A stretch of 64,000 nt of DNA from Allacma fusca (taxonomy: Eukaryota > Arthropoda > Collembola > Symphypleona > Sminthuridae): the NCBI GenBank assembly GCA_947179485.1, contig OX359248.1, forward strand, positions 3,923,501 to 3,987,500, read 5' to 3'. Position 1 is the first letter of the stretch, and each line of letters opens with the position of its first letter. The position numbers were made by a program, and so were the translations under genes. Shown here piece after piece: positions 44,882 to 56,579 of the stretch. Below the pieces are notes generated by a model. That model saw only the letters and a list, made by a program, of their open reading frames with translations. It was not told the DNA's origin and ran no database searches.

Positions 44882-47800
44882 CTTCTCCAAGTAAAAATCC
44901 ACTTTCTTCAAAATAAGCTTTCTCAAGGTGAAAATCCATTTTTTCAAGTGAAACGTTCGCTAAGTGAAAGTGGATACTCTCTTTAGTCGAAATTTTGAGT
45001 TTCTCCCGTTGAAAATTCGGTTTCTCCAGGTGAAAGTGGATTTTCTCCAAATGGAACGGTAATTTTCTCAGGTAAAGTGTACTTTCTTGGAATAACAGAG
45101 TACATGATTGTAATTGTATCTCTGGAAACGAATTGCTTATTTAAGAGGGAAACTTAATTCGTTACGATCTATGACTTAAGTGTAGATTACATATATTTTC
45201 CGCCTCATTTGCAATGTACATTTACGTTGATAAGATTTGGAGTAAATAATATACATTCATTTAAACCAACGCTCTTTCCTTGTCTTGTTATTTTTATAAG
45301 TACTTAAGTCAAAATTGACACGTGTTAACATACAGTGCATCCCATCTCAATGAGAAAATTCCGTGCATACTTCTTGTGTGAATCTCCAGCTTAGGTAAAA
45401 TAAAATTTGAAGGCCATGGATCAGAATAGTGGCTAGATTTCAAACCGTTGAAAAGGGAGATTGCCTCCAGCTTGGAGTACTCATAGGAAGGAACTATACA
45501 TGTATATATACTGTTATCTATAACTTACTATATGTATCTACGTGCGTGATACGGGAGTAATTTAAATCAGGTCTAGCGACTAACATGTAGGCAATAAGTG
45601 AGCATTGATTGAGTGAGCGAGAAAGATAGTTTAAAACTGTTCATAAGAACTAATCGTGGGAAGGTCGAGAATATGAGAAAAGAAAGTGGAAGGGTTGTTG
45701 AGATCCACAGGGAGTAAACTCTTAGAATACGAAAAAAAAAGTGGAGAGAAAAGAGCAAAGATGAGATTTTTTTCCGCCACTACTCCTGCTACTACATACT
45801 TAAGGCATACATAGTTATGAAACTATTCCTCCCTGCTAGACACATAAAGTACCTACACGGAATGTGTAGCATCTTTTTCAAGGCACATGTTCTGGAACAA
45901 TTGGATGGAGAAGAATACCCAGGGGAGATGGATTTATTCGGCAGATTAATCCCGGGCGTTTAATTTCGTCGGTTTTCCCAGTCAAACAACTTGACGCAAA
46001 AAACAACGCATCAAATTTCGCCTCCACTGCATCCAACATGTATTCCGTCCTATGAGTTGTTTGAAAAAAAAATCTCAGCCGCCAGCGGAAGAGAAGACAG
46101 GTTAGCATCAACGGCGGGTTCCTTTTCGCTTCACGAACCTCTTCGTCTTCATCATGTTGAAAAAAAATCTCATTCGTTTAATTCTCAACCAACACACACA
46201 CACACACACAGTTTCATATGAAATCCTCAGCCGGATTTCAACTCTACCAATCTTTACGTGTTATTATTATTCCTTGTCAATAAACATCACAAGTATATAC
46301 ATATGAGATCTTATTCTCCCTATTTATACGTTCCTTGCATTTAAAAGGTTAGGACCCACTTCAAAACTACTTTATTTACTCTCGTACAGGACTATCAGCA
46401 ATTCCTTAAGCCCTAGGAGTATTTGTATTTAAATTCAAAAGAGCAGGGGAAATTGTACGTACTCATAGAATAACATTTTGAACAGGATTTACTCTCCAAT
46501 GATCCAAAGGCATGTTGATAACTTTTCTCACTCTCACCTGAAATAAAGTCATAAGTTTAAAGAAACGAATCCCAGGTTAGTATTTCAAGCTTGCTAACTA
46601 AAACGGGAGGAAAATATTCCATAATAATTTTTATGAACCATGACCTTGGGATACTTTTGGAACCTATAAATGTTACAAAGCATTAATTTTAACAAGAAAA
46701 CAAAAACTTTGAACTAGAAATTTTTTTTCAGCTCTAAAATCCTAAAATTGAAACCTTATGACACTATAAAGTTTATCGCGAAATATTTTTTGTACTATTA
46801 CATACTGTAATCCCAACATTTGTGACTGCAACCCCTTGTTTCTAAATTCTGGACGTTAACCTAGGATCTCTTAATTTAACCCTTTTACGCAGACTATAAA
46901 ATAAAAATAGAATTTCTATAAATAGGCTGTATAGGACAACCTCATGGAATTTGACAGAATGAGCTAGGATTTCTGGTCACCCTCCACATGGATAAAGTAA
47001 CTATCAGATCATAAAGTATTCCCACAGATTCTTCAGCATCTAAGTATCTTTCCTCTTGGTGTTTTTCAAAGAAAACAAATCTCGTAGGAGAACAGTATGT
47101 TTGACTTTGTTTACTCCAACGGGTTTAAATGGAATGGAATCAGATGAATTTCTTTTAAAATAGCAGTTCGCCACTTCCCCTGAGGACTCTGCTAGTACAC
47201 ATACAACAGCAATGTTATATCGTACACTTCCACACAGAATACGTATCTATCTATCTCACGGAACTGTAACCACAAACTGTAAATCATTGGAATGAAAAGC
47301 CAACGCTAAATACCCCCTGTAATATACGAACTATACGACTGCACACTGCACTGATCCCTTAAACCAAGTGTATACCATTGTCTGAGAAATGACACTAGAA
47401 ATGTAATTTTTACAAAACAAATCCAACTTTATATTTGAGAGCATTGTTTGTTTGGCCCCAAAACCAAGATTTATTTGTAGAGCTCATAAGAGTATGGCTC
47501 GGGCTGGGGAGACACATAGAAACTCATATGTTGACAGAGGGGCAGATAAGAGGAGATGGATGTGGACTTGAGGAAGAATAATTTGTTGAGATCGGGGGAA
47601 ATGATGAGTTGCCACGGTCTCGGGGGCTCTAGCCACTACACTATATCGGCTATTAGACGGTGTGAAGTGAGACTGAAGAGTAGGTCTTCACTTAAACTCC
47701 TCTCTCCCAGCATGACCAACCTTATAAAAATGACTCGTACATTTTTGACCAAATGGCCACTTGTGACATTTATGACCACATTTCTTTTCTCTGGTGGACC

Positions 47801-47949
47801 TCATCGATAGAAAGATATGAAGGCCATTTCTTTGGCCGTAAAAGCCACCCATAAACTCTAAATAAAAGCAAAGTCCAATGAGGGAAGCCATCCCCTTTGT
47901 TTTCCTCCCCGTAAAATATCCATTTCCCTTTACACTTTCTCCAACTCTC

Positions 47950-48090
47950 GTAGAAACTATATTGACCCGTACTGTACTATAGGCATTGACCCATGCCATA
48001 CTATAGATACTGACCCGTGCCATATACTATCTATAAGTATTGACCCACACCCAACTACATACATATATTGACCCATACTACGTATATTGA
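47950..48090. repeat. Degenerate tandem repeat with TATTGACCCAT words
   Basis: Six loosely spaced copies (about 20-32 bp) of a unit around TATTGACCC[AG]T followed by CCATACTATA-like sequence. It is strongly diverged. Confidence 0.55.
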
Positions 48091-51000
48091 GCAGACCAAA
48101 GCAAGTGAAACCTCAAGTTCCTATACCCCACAAAAATTATCACTCACTTGGAAACTTCCCAGTAATCATTTCACGAAAGCTAACAAATAACAAACAAATC
48201 CGACTTTCCCCAACTTATGAATGTCATTACAAAAACTAGGTTTTCAATGAATCTCACAAAAGCCCGCACACACATGCTCCAGCCTTACTAAATCTGCTCA
48301 GGATTATTGAACCATTGTAAGAACACAAGTGAGAAAATGGTATCTGTAAAGGGAACAATTTTTCTTTTAAGTTCAGCAAACATGTTCAAGTTACAAAAGA
48401 GGTCTAGTTTGAAGTTATATACAAGTGCACAAAAACTCGAGCCAAAATTCCTAAATTGCCCGCCCGTATGTTTGGGTGGGCGGAAGGGACGGGAAGGAAA
48501 GAATACATAAGACAAAAAAAAATATCTTCATGTTTGAGGGATTCTGGGAAGATTTGTGGAAACAAGGGAAGTACAAGTGTTACAAGGTGGAATCATCATT
48601 TGAATTGATTGCGTATGTTGTAGTACGTACAAGTGTAAAGGGGATGTTGGATGGGAGATAGAAAGACGAAATGTAGTTGTGCTAGCGAAAAGGGACATGA
48701 ATAACGATTGAGCAGACAAATGATGACTATTTCCTATTGGATCATCTAATACATGAAATAGATTGTGGAAGGCCTATACGTAATTCCCATACCGTTCCTA
48801 TGTACATACTGACGTTGTAGAGCCCCACTCCCCCGAACCATCCACATACGGAATGTACGTGTATGGTTCCTGTGCAATGTGTAGTATCTACAACCAAGGC
48901 CGGAGAAAGCTGCAGAGCATTGTGGAACATGAGATGATTTAATATTTTTCCTTGTATCAAACTTGCTCACAGACAAATATCATTTTTCGCATTTGGGAAT
49001 AAATCTCAACTGCAAAGAGGCGAGCAAGGACAGGGACTCTGTATCCCTGGGCAGGATGTCATATAATGGTTAAAGGGAAACCAAAGCATATGTCTGTATG
49101 AGTACAATGAGTGGCTGTAATCTCTATTGTGGAAATATGGGAAGCTCTGTGGTGGCTGGTTACAGACGTACTGACGAGTAGATGACGACGAGATGGATTT
49201 CTCTCAAGGAAGGAGCACCAGTATCTATCGTCATGTTGGTCACGTTTATCATCATTGTCATCATCATCATCATCATCGTGGGAAACTAAGGGACGTCTGA
49301 CAACCCTCCGTTCATGAATTCCGACATAACTGCATCGCATTTTTATCGTTTCTTTTTGTACAACTCAACTCTCCAACTAATAATCCTTGTTTCATCATTT
49401 GCTCCAGCATTCCTCCCATTCGCATTCTCAGACATTGTACTTACAGTGAGCTCTCCGTGGACCATCAGCCCAACAGAAGTAGCAATAATAATTTTATTCT
49501 TATAAAATAATGATTTTCGAAACAGACAGCAATTCAGCTCCTCTCTCACACTATTGCTCTATCCCGTTAGACAAATGAGAGCTTACATAATTTAAGCCGT
49601 TACAGAGAACATACAAGAGTTTGGTATAGACACAGGGGCCTGCACATATAAATATCTAGAACTCAGCCTCCTAAATTATTAAAATTAAGTTAGCCTGCAG
49701 AAAAACAATAATAACTACTACCCCCATTTCTATAATAATTATTTGATCCTTGAAGAACATTACAGAGAATGCATTCCGCTAATAAATAATCGACTGACAG
49801 AGCAGTTCCTTTAGTAAGCGTATTTTGATATTTTAGGGGGACAGTTATAAAACTAGATGACTGTAAATATCTATATAGTACATGGGTTGTAGTTCCCCGA
49901 AACTATTTCATTTTTCCACGGTCGCATCTCACTAAAAGTCCATATGCAACCCTTCCCTGTAGCACTTGTTCTCGTATGAATACGAAATTCAGAAATACAT
50001 TCCTCTCTTGCATTATTTCCCTCATGATTTCCCCATGAGTTTCCTTGTTTGTAGCATCTCCAGCCAAGAGTTCCATATGGACTACTGTTAACCCAAACCT
50101 GATGCTCTTGTACGGACGTTCCGGGCGTCGAGCCAAAAGGTTGACTTTCCCAGGCAAAAAAAAATTATAATTCATTCCAATGTGCACTTATTTGGACCAG
50201 TAACCTATCTTTGTTGGAGGCTGCCAGCAGATCATGTCCTGTGTATGGGAGCAACAGAGCTTTGTATAAGAGTTCCACGAGCTTCTCTCTTCAGTTCCCG
50301 TTCCTGAATTTTCAGAAAGAGACAAAGTCATAGTAAAATGTACATATGTAAAAAGTAGCCTCCGGAGTTGACCTCATCTTTCCTCAAAATCAAAATTAAT
50401 TTCATATTTTTCTACACCCCCTTCTCCGTCGCTCAGGTGGAAAAAGATATATTTTACCACACTGATAGCTAATCATGTGGAAAGATAAAACTGTCGCTCC
50501 TTTGTGGAGGCTGAGTGCTCGCCAAGGAATTCACTGCATGTTACTTGTCATCAAAAGTGGATTTGATCTCTTACATTTCAGTTCACTGGGAGATACTTAG
50601 GTATAGCTATATGTATACACGCACAGATACATAACAACTTGTACAGTCTGATTTTGCTACAAGGGACATAAGCTCCTTGAATAGGAACTTAATTTTGTAC
50701 GACCTTATTCCTTTTATTTTTTGAAGGGGGCTCCTTCGGAGAGAGCACCCTGTAAATCTACATTTCGCTAAATCCAAGACGAGTTATAATACACTGAAAT
50801 ATTACAAGTTTCCCAGGGATTCAACCCCATTCACCGTGACACAAGTTCATCTCTGAAAGTGAGCTTCCTCTCCGAACAGAGGAGTATAGAAATGTGTGAG
50901 TCAATAATATGAACTAATGTACTTGATAACGGAGGAGACCGGGAGGGGACGGGTGGGAGAAATAGAAACAGAAAGCAATTTAGAGCGTCATATTTGAGGG

Positions 51001-53179
51001 AAAATCTCATCAAAGTGACACACCGACCAGACCTGACACGTTTCACACTCAGTGGAAAATCAGCCAGATGGAATGTCAGGTGTCATGGAGAAATGACGTA
51101 TCAAACTGACTCCCTTATGAATTCGTAATCGCTCCTTTCTACGATCCTTTGCATCACTTTCCTCCGCTCAAACTTACTTGGAACGTACGTAGTATCCAGC
51201 TTTAGTGCCGGAACGAAGATAATATTCTTCATATTTCTGGGACTGTATGCAGGCATGCATACAGCTCACATATACTAATGTATTTCGATGCAGTCTGAGT
51301 TCCAGGCATCTCTCTCATCCATCACCCACGTAGCCTATTTGCCATTTTAATTATTCATAACCTCCCTAATTTACGTGGTCATTCAACATTTACACCATGA
51401 CATGTACCCCTTTCTGTACAATCTCCAACCAGAGAATAAATCCTTTTAGGTTGCATCACATTCTTCTTGGAACTCTGTAGAGCTTCTATTTCGGAGCTAC
51501 TTACTGTTAGAAGGGCACTATTGAATTTTGGTTTGTGGGCTTTTTGTGGAATTATACATAAATGTACAGTCTACTCTCGATATATGTACATATATAGATA
51601 CGGTTGCTTCTTGCACAAAAAGACAGGCATATGCTGGGAAGACTGTTTCGTCCCTCCCGACCAGCTCCACAAGGGATTCCCTTATAAGAGCGGTTTCTTT
51701 ACATGTAATAATTTAAGGGGGAAATTATTTACATCCATCGAAATTTACCACAATACAATATTTTTTTACCCACATAAAAGCTCGCCCTATATGTGACAAA
51801 AGTTGTGCTCATTTCACCACATTCGGGTATTCTTTTCAGAGAGTATTTCATCAGAGATAATCTCAAGATTAAACAATATTTTCAAATTTTAAGAGCGGAT
51901 GAACCTCCTATTCCAATCACTTAGATTTTTTTGGGCTGGTATTTTCGGGGAAAGTCCATGTGCAGGTGTGGTAAATTACGCCGCCTGCAATAATTTAACT
52001 TTCAAATAATTATCTGACTGCTACTTACTTGGTTTATTTTATTAGTAATCAGTTGTCGATAGTACTCAGCTCGGGTAAAATTGAAGGTAGAGGTTAATAT
52101 GGCAAAATAATTTTTCAAATGGAAAAATAAATTGAACCTGTTTTCCGTGAACTCGTAAACAATATTTATATACTGAACAGAATTCTCTTGGACAAGCAAG
52201 CTCAGTTTCAAGTTTGTGTTACAAAGGATGAGAAAGTAGTTATTGCTATAGTTAGGACGTCTGAGTTAACTAGTAATAATCGGCTATCGTTAATGAAAAA
52301 CTAAAACGTGATGGGGTTCTGTTGCACACACGTAATGCAAACATCCACAAAATACGAGTCTGCATAGCTTACATACAAAATACGATCTTATACATATATA
52401 AATGACACCTTGTGTAATACACTATTGAACTATGAATTTCCTTTTCTAAAATTGAGCACTGCTGTTATATTCATGGAATGCATAAAATGAGATATAAATA
52501 ATATAACACAAGTTGATCAGGCGGAGATATTCGCATTACTATTTAAATCCTGAGATGAAGAGTTGATTAATTACGCTCACGGTGAATCCATCAAATAGCA
52601 GTTGGAAGTAAGTTTTGGAAACAATAAAACGGAATAAACGCACTCAACCGATTACGATTAATTTCCAGCAAATTAAATTCGGGCTGAGGACCTTCACACC
52701 AACCATCATCCTCACAAGTGACATCCTTTTATAACCAGGACTCATATATGGAGCTAGCCTCCAACCATATACTCTTAGCCATGCTTAGCTGCTCGCGCCC
52801 GCAATTCCCCCACTACCGTTCTGTATGTACAATCATGCAGAGGATGGAATACATAATTGCTTCATCATAACACAAGAGTAAAGAAGCTACAGGCACTTCT
52901 GCACTTAAACTAAACTTAGGTCAATATAAATTCTTTGGAACTTCCTTTATTAGAGTTCGTGCTGTTTCAACGAGTTCCACCAAGTGTATAACTATAAAGG
53001 ATTCAAATAAAGCGGTTGGACCTATAATTGCTTATTTACAAAAAAACTTTGTGCCGCTTGAAGCTTGCGAGAACATAACTTGCTAGTGCTACACATCGAG
53101 AAAATAGATTAGAATGCAATCATCTAGACGCTAACCTAAACTCTTGGAACTGTGGTAATGGTAAGTAAGTGGCATGTAA

Positions 53180-53185
53180 TTTATT
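53180..53185 (-). terminator. Candidate poly(A) signal for the KRTCAP2 gene
   Basis: AATAAA on the minus strand about 220 nt beyond the stop codon. It is the nearest canonical hexamer I noticed downstream. Confidence 0.35.
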
Positions 53186-53405
53186 CCACAAAACATGGTT
53201 CTGATATAGACGGAATGCTTACAAACTGGCTTAATATGCTAATAATAAAAATTATGACTGACACATTAGCACACAAAGCATTAGTAAGTCATTCATAACT
53301 GGTGAATCAATATCAAATGTATCCATTATTACAAACTTTGGCGATCAATCTCATAGACAACTGTCATTGTGTAAGCAATACAATTTCTCATGTTTAGATT
53401 ACTGC

Positions 53406-53520
53406 CTACTTATTCTTCTTCTTCCCCGTTCCTTGATTCTGAACAGCTGGCATTTGTGCAGAGTAAGTTTTCTGTGAGATTCTGTTCACATAATACAGAG
53501 TGATGATGGAAAAGATGAGG
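53406..53520 (-). CDS. KRTCAP2 exon 5 (last)
   Basis: Follows an AATTTCAG acceptor and completes the split cysteine codon. It encodes LIFSIITLYYVNRISQKTYS and a basic tail ending KKKNK, then TAG. Confidence 0.93.
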
Positions 53521-54677
53521 CTGAAATTAGGTACGACTTATTAAAATAAAAACTACTACTTGATTTGCATTACGAATTTCAAGAGTAGTTACCTACAGAC
53601 TACAACTTTTTTATAATTGCAACTCACCAAGTAGTGACACAAACGCCATGAACCCTACCGGCTGCAATCAGAGCCAACATTAAACACAAGGCAACTGAAA
53701 CATACAATTTCATTTGTTACCCCTTGATTTGCTATCCACAATCCACATTATTTCATAGATTCAGAGTTAGTTCACCAACATCGATTAGCTACCCCAAAAA
53801 AACATTTATGTTTCATATAATTTAATAGCCAATTATAACTAACCACCCCACGTAATCAATTGTCAATAACATCACCACAAACCCGTCGAAAACAATGCAC
53901 AAACAGTGCAGTTGTAAGAAAATATGTATAGACACATAATTAGATATACACAACAACAACAGCATACCTTCAGGAAACAGAGAAGTCTGATAGCCTGATC
54001 CAAAGAGCACCAATCCGAGATTCCCGAGTGCCTGTAAAAAATCCCTCAATTATTAAAAACTCAATTCCAAACCGCACCAGCGGACACAGTAACTGTCATA
54101 CTCAACTCACCGTCAATGAGAACAAAAACAAAACCGATCCAAGGAATCCTCCTAGAACAGTAAAAGGTCCACTGGAAGCTAACTGATGACGGTAGAGTTG
54201 CATCCCCGAGAACACGCTCACCGACAGTATCACTGCCACGACTGTGGTCATTGAGTTGGACAAAACTGCAATGAATGAATCCCAGACACGTCAAAATAAA
54301 TTATTACTGCCCACTAATTCCATCAGTCATTATCTTTCTCTTATTTCCGATTTCCCTAGCGTACCCTTTATCACACCGACACAATATCCACTTACTAAGA
54401 AATAACAGACCTGAAACTATCTAGCCTAACCACAATAAATCCACCCCACTGATTCAATTAACTTTTTTCATTCTTCATTTCTCTCCCTTTTATCACAGTT
54501 CCCATAAATATTCACCCATAAATAAACAGTCACCCTTGTGACTTTACTAAATGAAAGACTTGCTCTCCAAATAACACCATAGCCATTAATTAACATCATT
54601 ATTACAATTGTTACAAATAACTACCACAACACTCCTTTAGCTCCCTTATAAAAATATATTTGAGGTATCATACCCAT
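53406..54677 (-). CDS. KRTCAP2 (keratinocyte-associated protein 2) orthologue, whole CDS
   Basis: KRTCAP2 is a small ER membrane subunit of the STT3A oligosaccharyltransferase complex, which N-glycosylates proteins at the translocon. Five coding exons (54677-54674, 54265-54111, 54031-53968, 53694-53628, 53520-53406) join in phase to 134 residues; the human protein is 136. Diagnostic blocks are SGMQLYRHQLASSGPFTVLG, GSVLFLFSLTALGNLGLVLF, GSGYQTSLFPE, RVHGVCVTTCLIFSIITLYY and VNRISQKTYSAQ. Four membrane helices are predicted from hydrophobicity. The C-terminus KKNK is a di-lysine ER-retrieval signal in the same position as in human. Introns are 79-408 bp. Confidence 0.95.
53628..53694 (-). CDS. 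KRTCAP2 exon 4
   Basis: Phase 1 to 2, donor GTGAGT. It encodes ALCLMLALIAAGRVHGVCVT plus T, the third membrane helix. Confidence 0.93.
53968..54031 (-). CDS. KRTCAP2 exon 3
   Basis: Acceptor TTTTACAG, donor GTATGC, phase 0 to 1. It encodes ALGNLGLVLFGSGYQTSLFP plus E, matching the family's FNNLENLVFG...FPE loop. Confidence 0.93.
54111..54265 (-). CDS. KRTCAP2 exon 2
   Basis: Acceptor CATTGCAG, donor GTGAGT, phase 1 to 0. It encodes the first two helices, including SVSVFSGMQLYRHQLASSGP. Confidence 0.94.
54674..54677 (-). CDS. KRTCAP2 exon 1 coding part: only ATG plus one base
   Basis: The ATG at 54677-54675 is followed by one G and then the donor GTATGA. Splicing to exon 2 (which starts TT) gives Met-Val-Leu-Ser-Asn-Ser and supplies the phase-1 base exon 2 needs. 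The alternative is the internal ATG in exon 2 (SNSM), which would shorten the first helix. Confidence 0.65.
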
Positions 54678-55514
54678 TGTTTTAATAATTAAGTCCAGGA
54701 ATCGAAAAACAGTAAATGAGGAGATGTGAGCACGTCCAGTTGTTACCGGTACCTTCCGTGGGCAATGACTTCCACCGACGCACCTGGTCAATGACACCTG
54801 AAATAAAGTGACGAAAACATTAACAAATAAAACCACTTAAATATAGATACAGAACGATTATAAACATTAAAGTATCCACTGTTCATTTTTAAATCTTACT
54901 GGAAGCTCAAATGTCCCGTAATTCGAACTAATTGTGAGCTGCCAAACTCAAGGGAATCCACAAAGGGAAGAACTATTCACCAACTTTCAATGGAGCGATT
55001 GAAATAGACGTGGTGATAAAAGTCAACTTGGAGAAATGTGAATATGGGAAAGAGAAACACGTCACTGATTTCATAAATCCCGCCAAAATAAATAGGGAAT
55101 CGAAAAGTCTGGAGGATGAGTGCTAGTGGAGGCGCACTCTCTGGACAAGGCACACTGGTTTTGGATGAGTGAGAGAGACAAGCGCGCCAGCAAGCGAAGA
55201 GCGTTCAGTGTTGCAGTCGTTGATTTGCTGGTTCTGAGTAGGTGGAATGCGCAATGCACGATTTACACTCAAATGCGACTTTACCCGTCCACCAAGCATC
55301 GGTTTGAATTTCTGTTCCTATTCCTCCTCTCAATGCTGGATGGATGCACTCTGATCTCCATGTATTTATCCACAAGCACTCATCGTATGTATAAGGACAC
55401 ACGAACAAACCTCACCGCTTTCCCTACACCTCCAAATATTTTACACACGTCTTAGCGGGGTTGTCTATAGCAAGTAAATTGTTTGTAAGAAATTTTGGGA
55501 TCCCCTTTTCAGGA
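54678..55514. other. 5' flank of KRTCAP2, no further gene
   Basis: Probably holds the KRTCAP2 5' UTR and promoter. A locally GC-richer stretch at about 55130-55210, with several CpGs, is a candidate promoter. No coding sequence is supported. Confidence 0.45.
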
Positions 55515-55755
55515 AATAAAATACGAGAGCTGCCCAAAATACATTTTCAAAAAATACTAGGAACAAAATACAAGATACTGGAGCATTTCAACCCAAATAC
55601 GAACTACTAAATACTTTTTCAAGGTCTAGAAATACAAACTACAAAATACATTTGTTCCGAGAGAATACAAATACAAAATACTCTTTTAACTGTTAGAAAT
55701 TGAAAATATAAGCTACAAAATACAGAATGTATTTAAATACATGAGTTTTGTACAG
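55515..55755. repeat. AAATAC-word cluster, possible transposon remnant
   Basis: At least a dozen copies of AAATAC or AAAATAC within 240 bp, in direct orientation, ending in GTATTTAAATACATGAG. Clustered short words like this are common near the ends of hAT-type DNA transposons. I could not find clear termini. Confidence 0.45.
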
Positions 55756-55846
55756 CTATGTAAAATCCTATTTTTATAAAAGTTAATGGCGAAAATACCA
55801 TCATATTCCCGCTAACCATAATACTAGTTCATTGCCTCGTAGTATG

Positions 55847-55852
55847 TAACAA
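55847..55852. repeat. Target-site duplication TAACAA (left copy)
   Basis: Matches TAACAA at 56574-56579, directly outside the opposite end of the inverted-repeat element. Confidence 0.75.
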
Positions 55853-56573
55853 CTAGGGTATGTCGATTGAAAATGCCCTGCAGTATTTGCCCGCCCAGCT
55901 GAAAATGCCCAAAATGCCTGGCAAATTTTGGGCATGCGGGCAGCTTTTGAAAATGCCCTGATTTTGGGCATTTTTGGCAGGGCAAGTTGGGCATTTTGAG
56001 CATTTTCACGGCATCAAAATTGGATCACTAGTTTAGATTCAGAATATCCAAATGTATAGGCGGGCAGCGAAGGAAGCCACAAATGTGAATTTCTGATTAT
56101 TCGCTTGTTCGTTAATACTAATTGCAGAAACATTGACAAAACATTTTAATTTCAATGATTTGAGATGGTATAATTTATCTCTCATATGAAAATCAATTTC
56201 AATCATAGCATGATTGATATGAGGAATAAAAAATAATCAACCCAAATTACTGGATAAATGGCTCGAGTAAAAACCAATTCACATCCTCCACACAGGTCCC
56301 CCAAATATTGTTTTTTTTAGTTTACCTGTATAGACAAAAAATTAGTGTATGGGTTCAAATATGAACAGAAAACTTTTCCTCCAAAATTACAAAGACATTT
56401 TCAATTCGACTGCCAAATTGTGCTATTTTATTCCACACTTCTGCCCAAAATGCCCAATTGCCCTTGAATCAAAATGCGCAAAATGTCCTTGCCCAATATG
56501 CCCTCTTGTGTCTCCCTCCCCCTGAAATGAAAATGCTCAAAATGCCGGGCATTTTCAAATCGACATACCCTAG
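55853..56573. mobile_element. 721-bp non-autonomous DNA transposon (MITE-like)
   Basis: The two ends are inverted: the left starts CTAGGGTATGTCGATTGAAA and the right, reverse-complemented, starts CTAGGGTATGTCGATTTGAA. They share 16 bp, then a 1-bp indel, then GAAAATGCCC (about 27-bp TIR). A 6-bp TAACAA duplication flanks it. Both sub-terminal regions are packed with AAAATGCCC/GGGCATTTT words in both orientations, a likely transposase-binding array. The interior has no transposase-sized ORF, so it must be mobilised in trans. The superfamily is not assigned from TIR and TSD alone. Confidence 0.85.
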
Positions 56574-56579
56574 TAACAA
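56574..56579. repeat. Target-site duplication TAACAA (right copy)
   Basis: Pairs with 55847-55852. Confidence 0.75.

Larger units (their letters stand above)
43946..53405. other. Intergenic region with tandem repeats, no gene
   Basis: Between the stop of the DIP-like gene and the 3' end of the KRTCAP2 gene. It probably includes both 3' UTRs. It holds the 21-bp minisatellite (44570-44881), a degenerate tandem repeat (47950-48090), a CA run (46193-46211) and a short (TCA)n run (49256-49278). Open frames such as 51467-51796 (+) start without ATG and resemble nothing I know. Confidence 0.65.

Noticed and set aside
44477-44947. 156-codon minus-strand frame of repeated GESEFSP heptapeptides
   Set aside because: A 21-bp repeat is automatically open in several frames on both strands; there is no non-repeat coding sequence attached.
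49256-49278. (TCA)n run coding poly-Asp on the minus strand
   Set aside because: Simple trinucleotide repeat in non-coding DNA; the surrounding frame shows no domain.
51467-51796. 109-codon plus-strand frame in the intergenic region
   Set aside because: Begins at TTG, no ATG-based model, Cys/Tyr-rich with no known domain and no splice partners.
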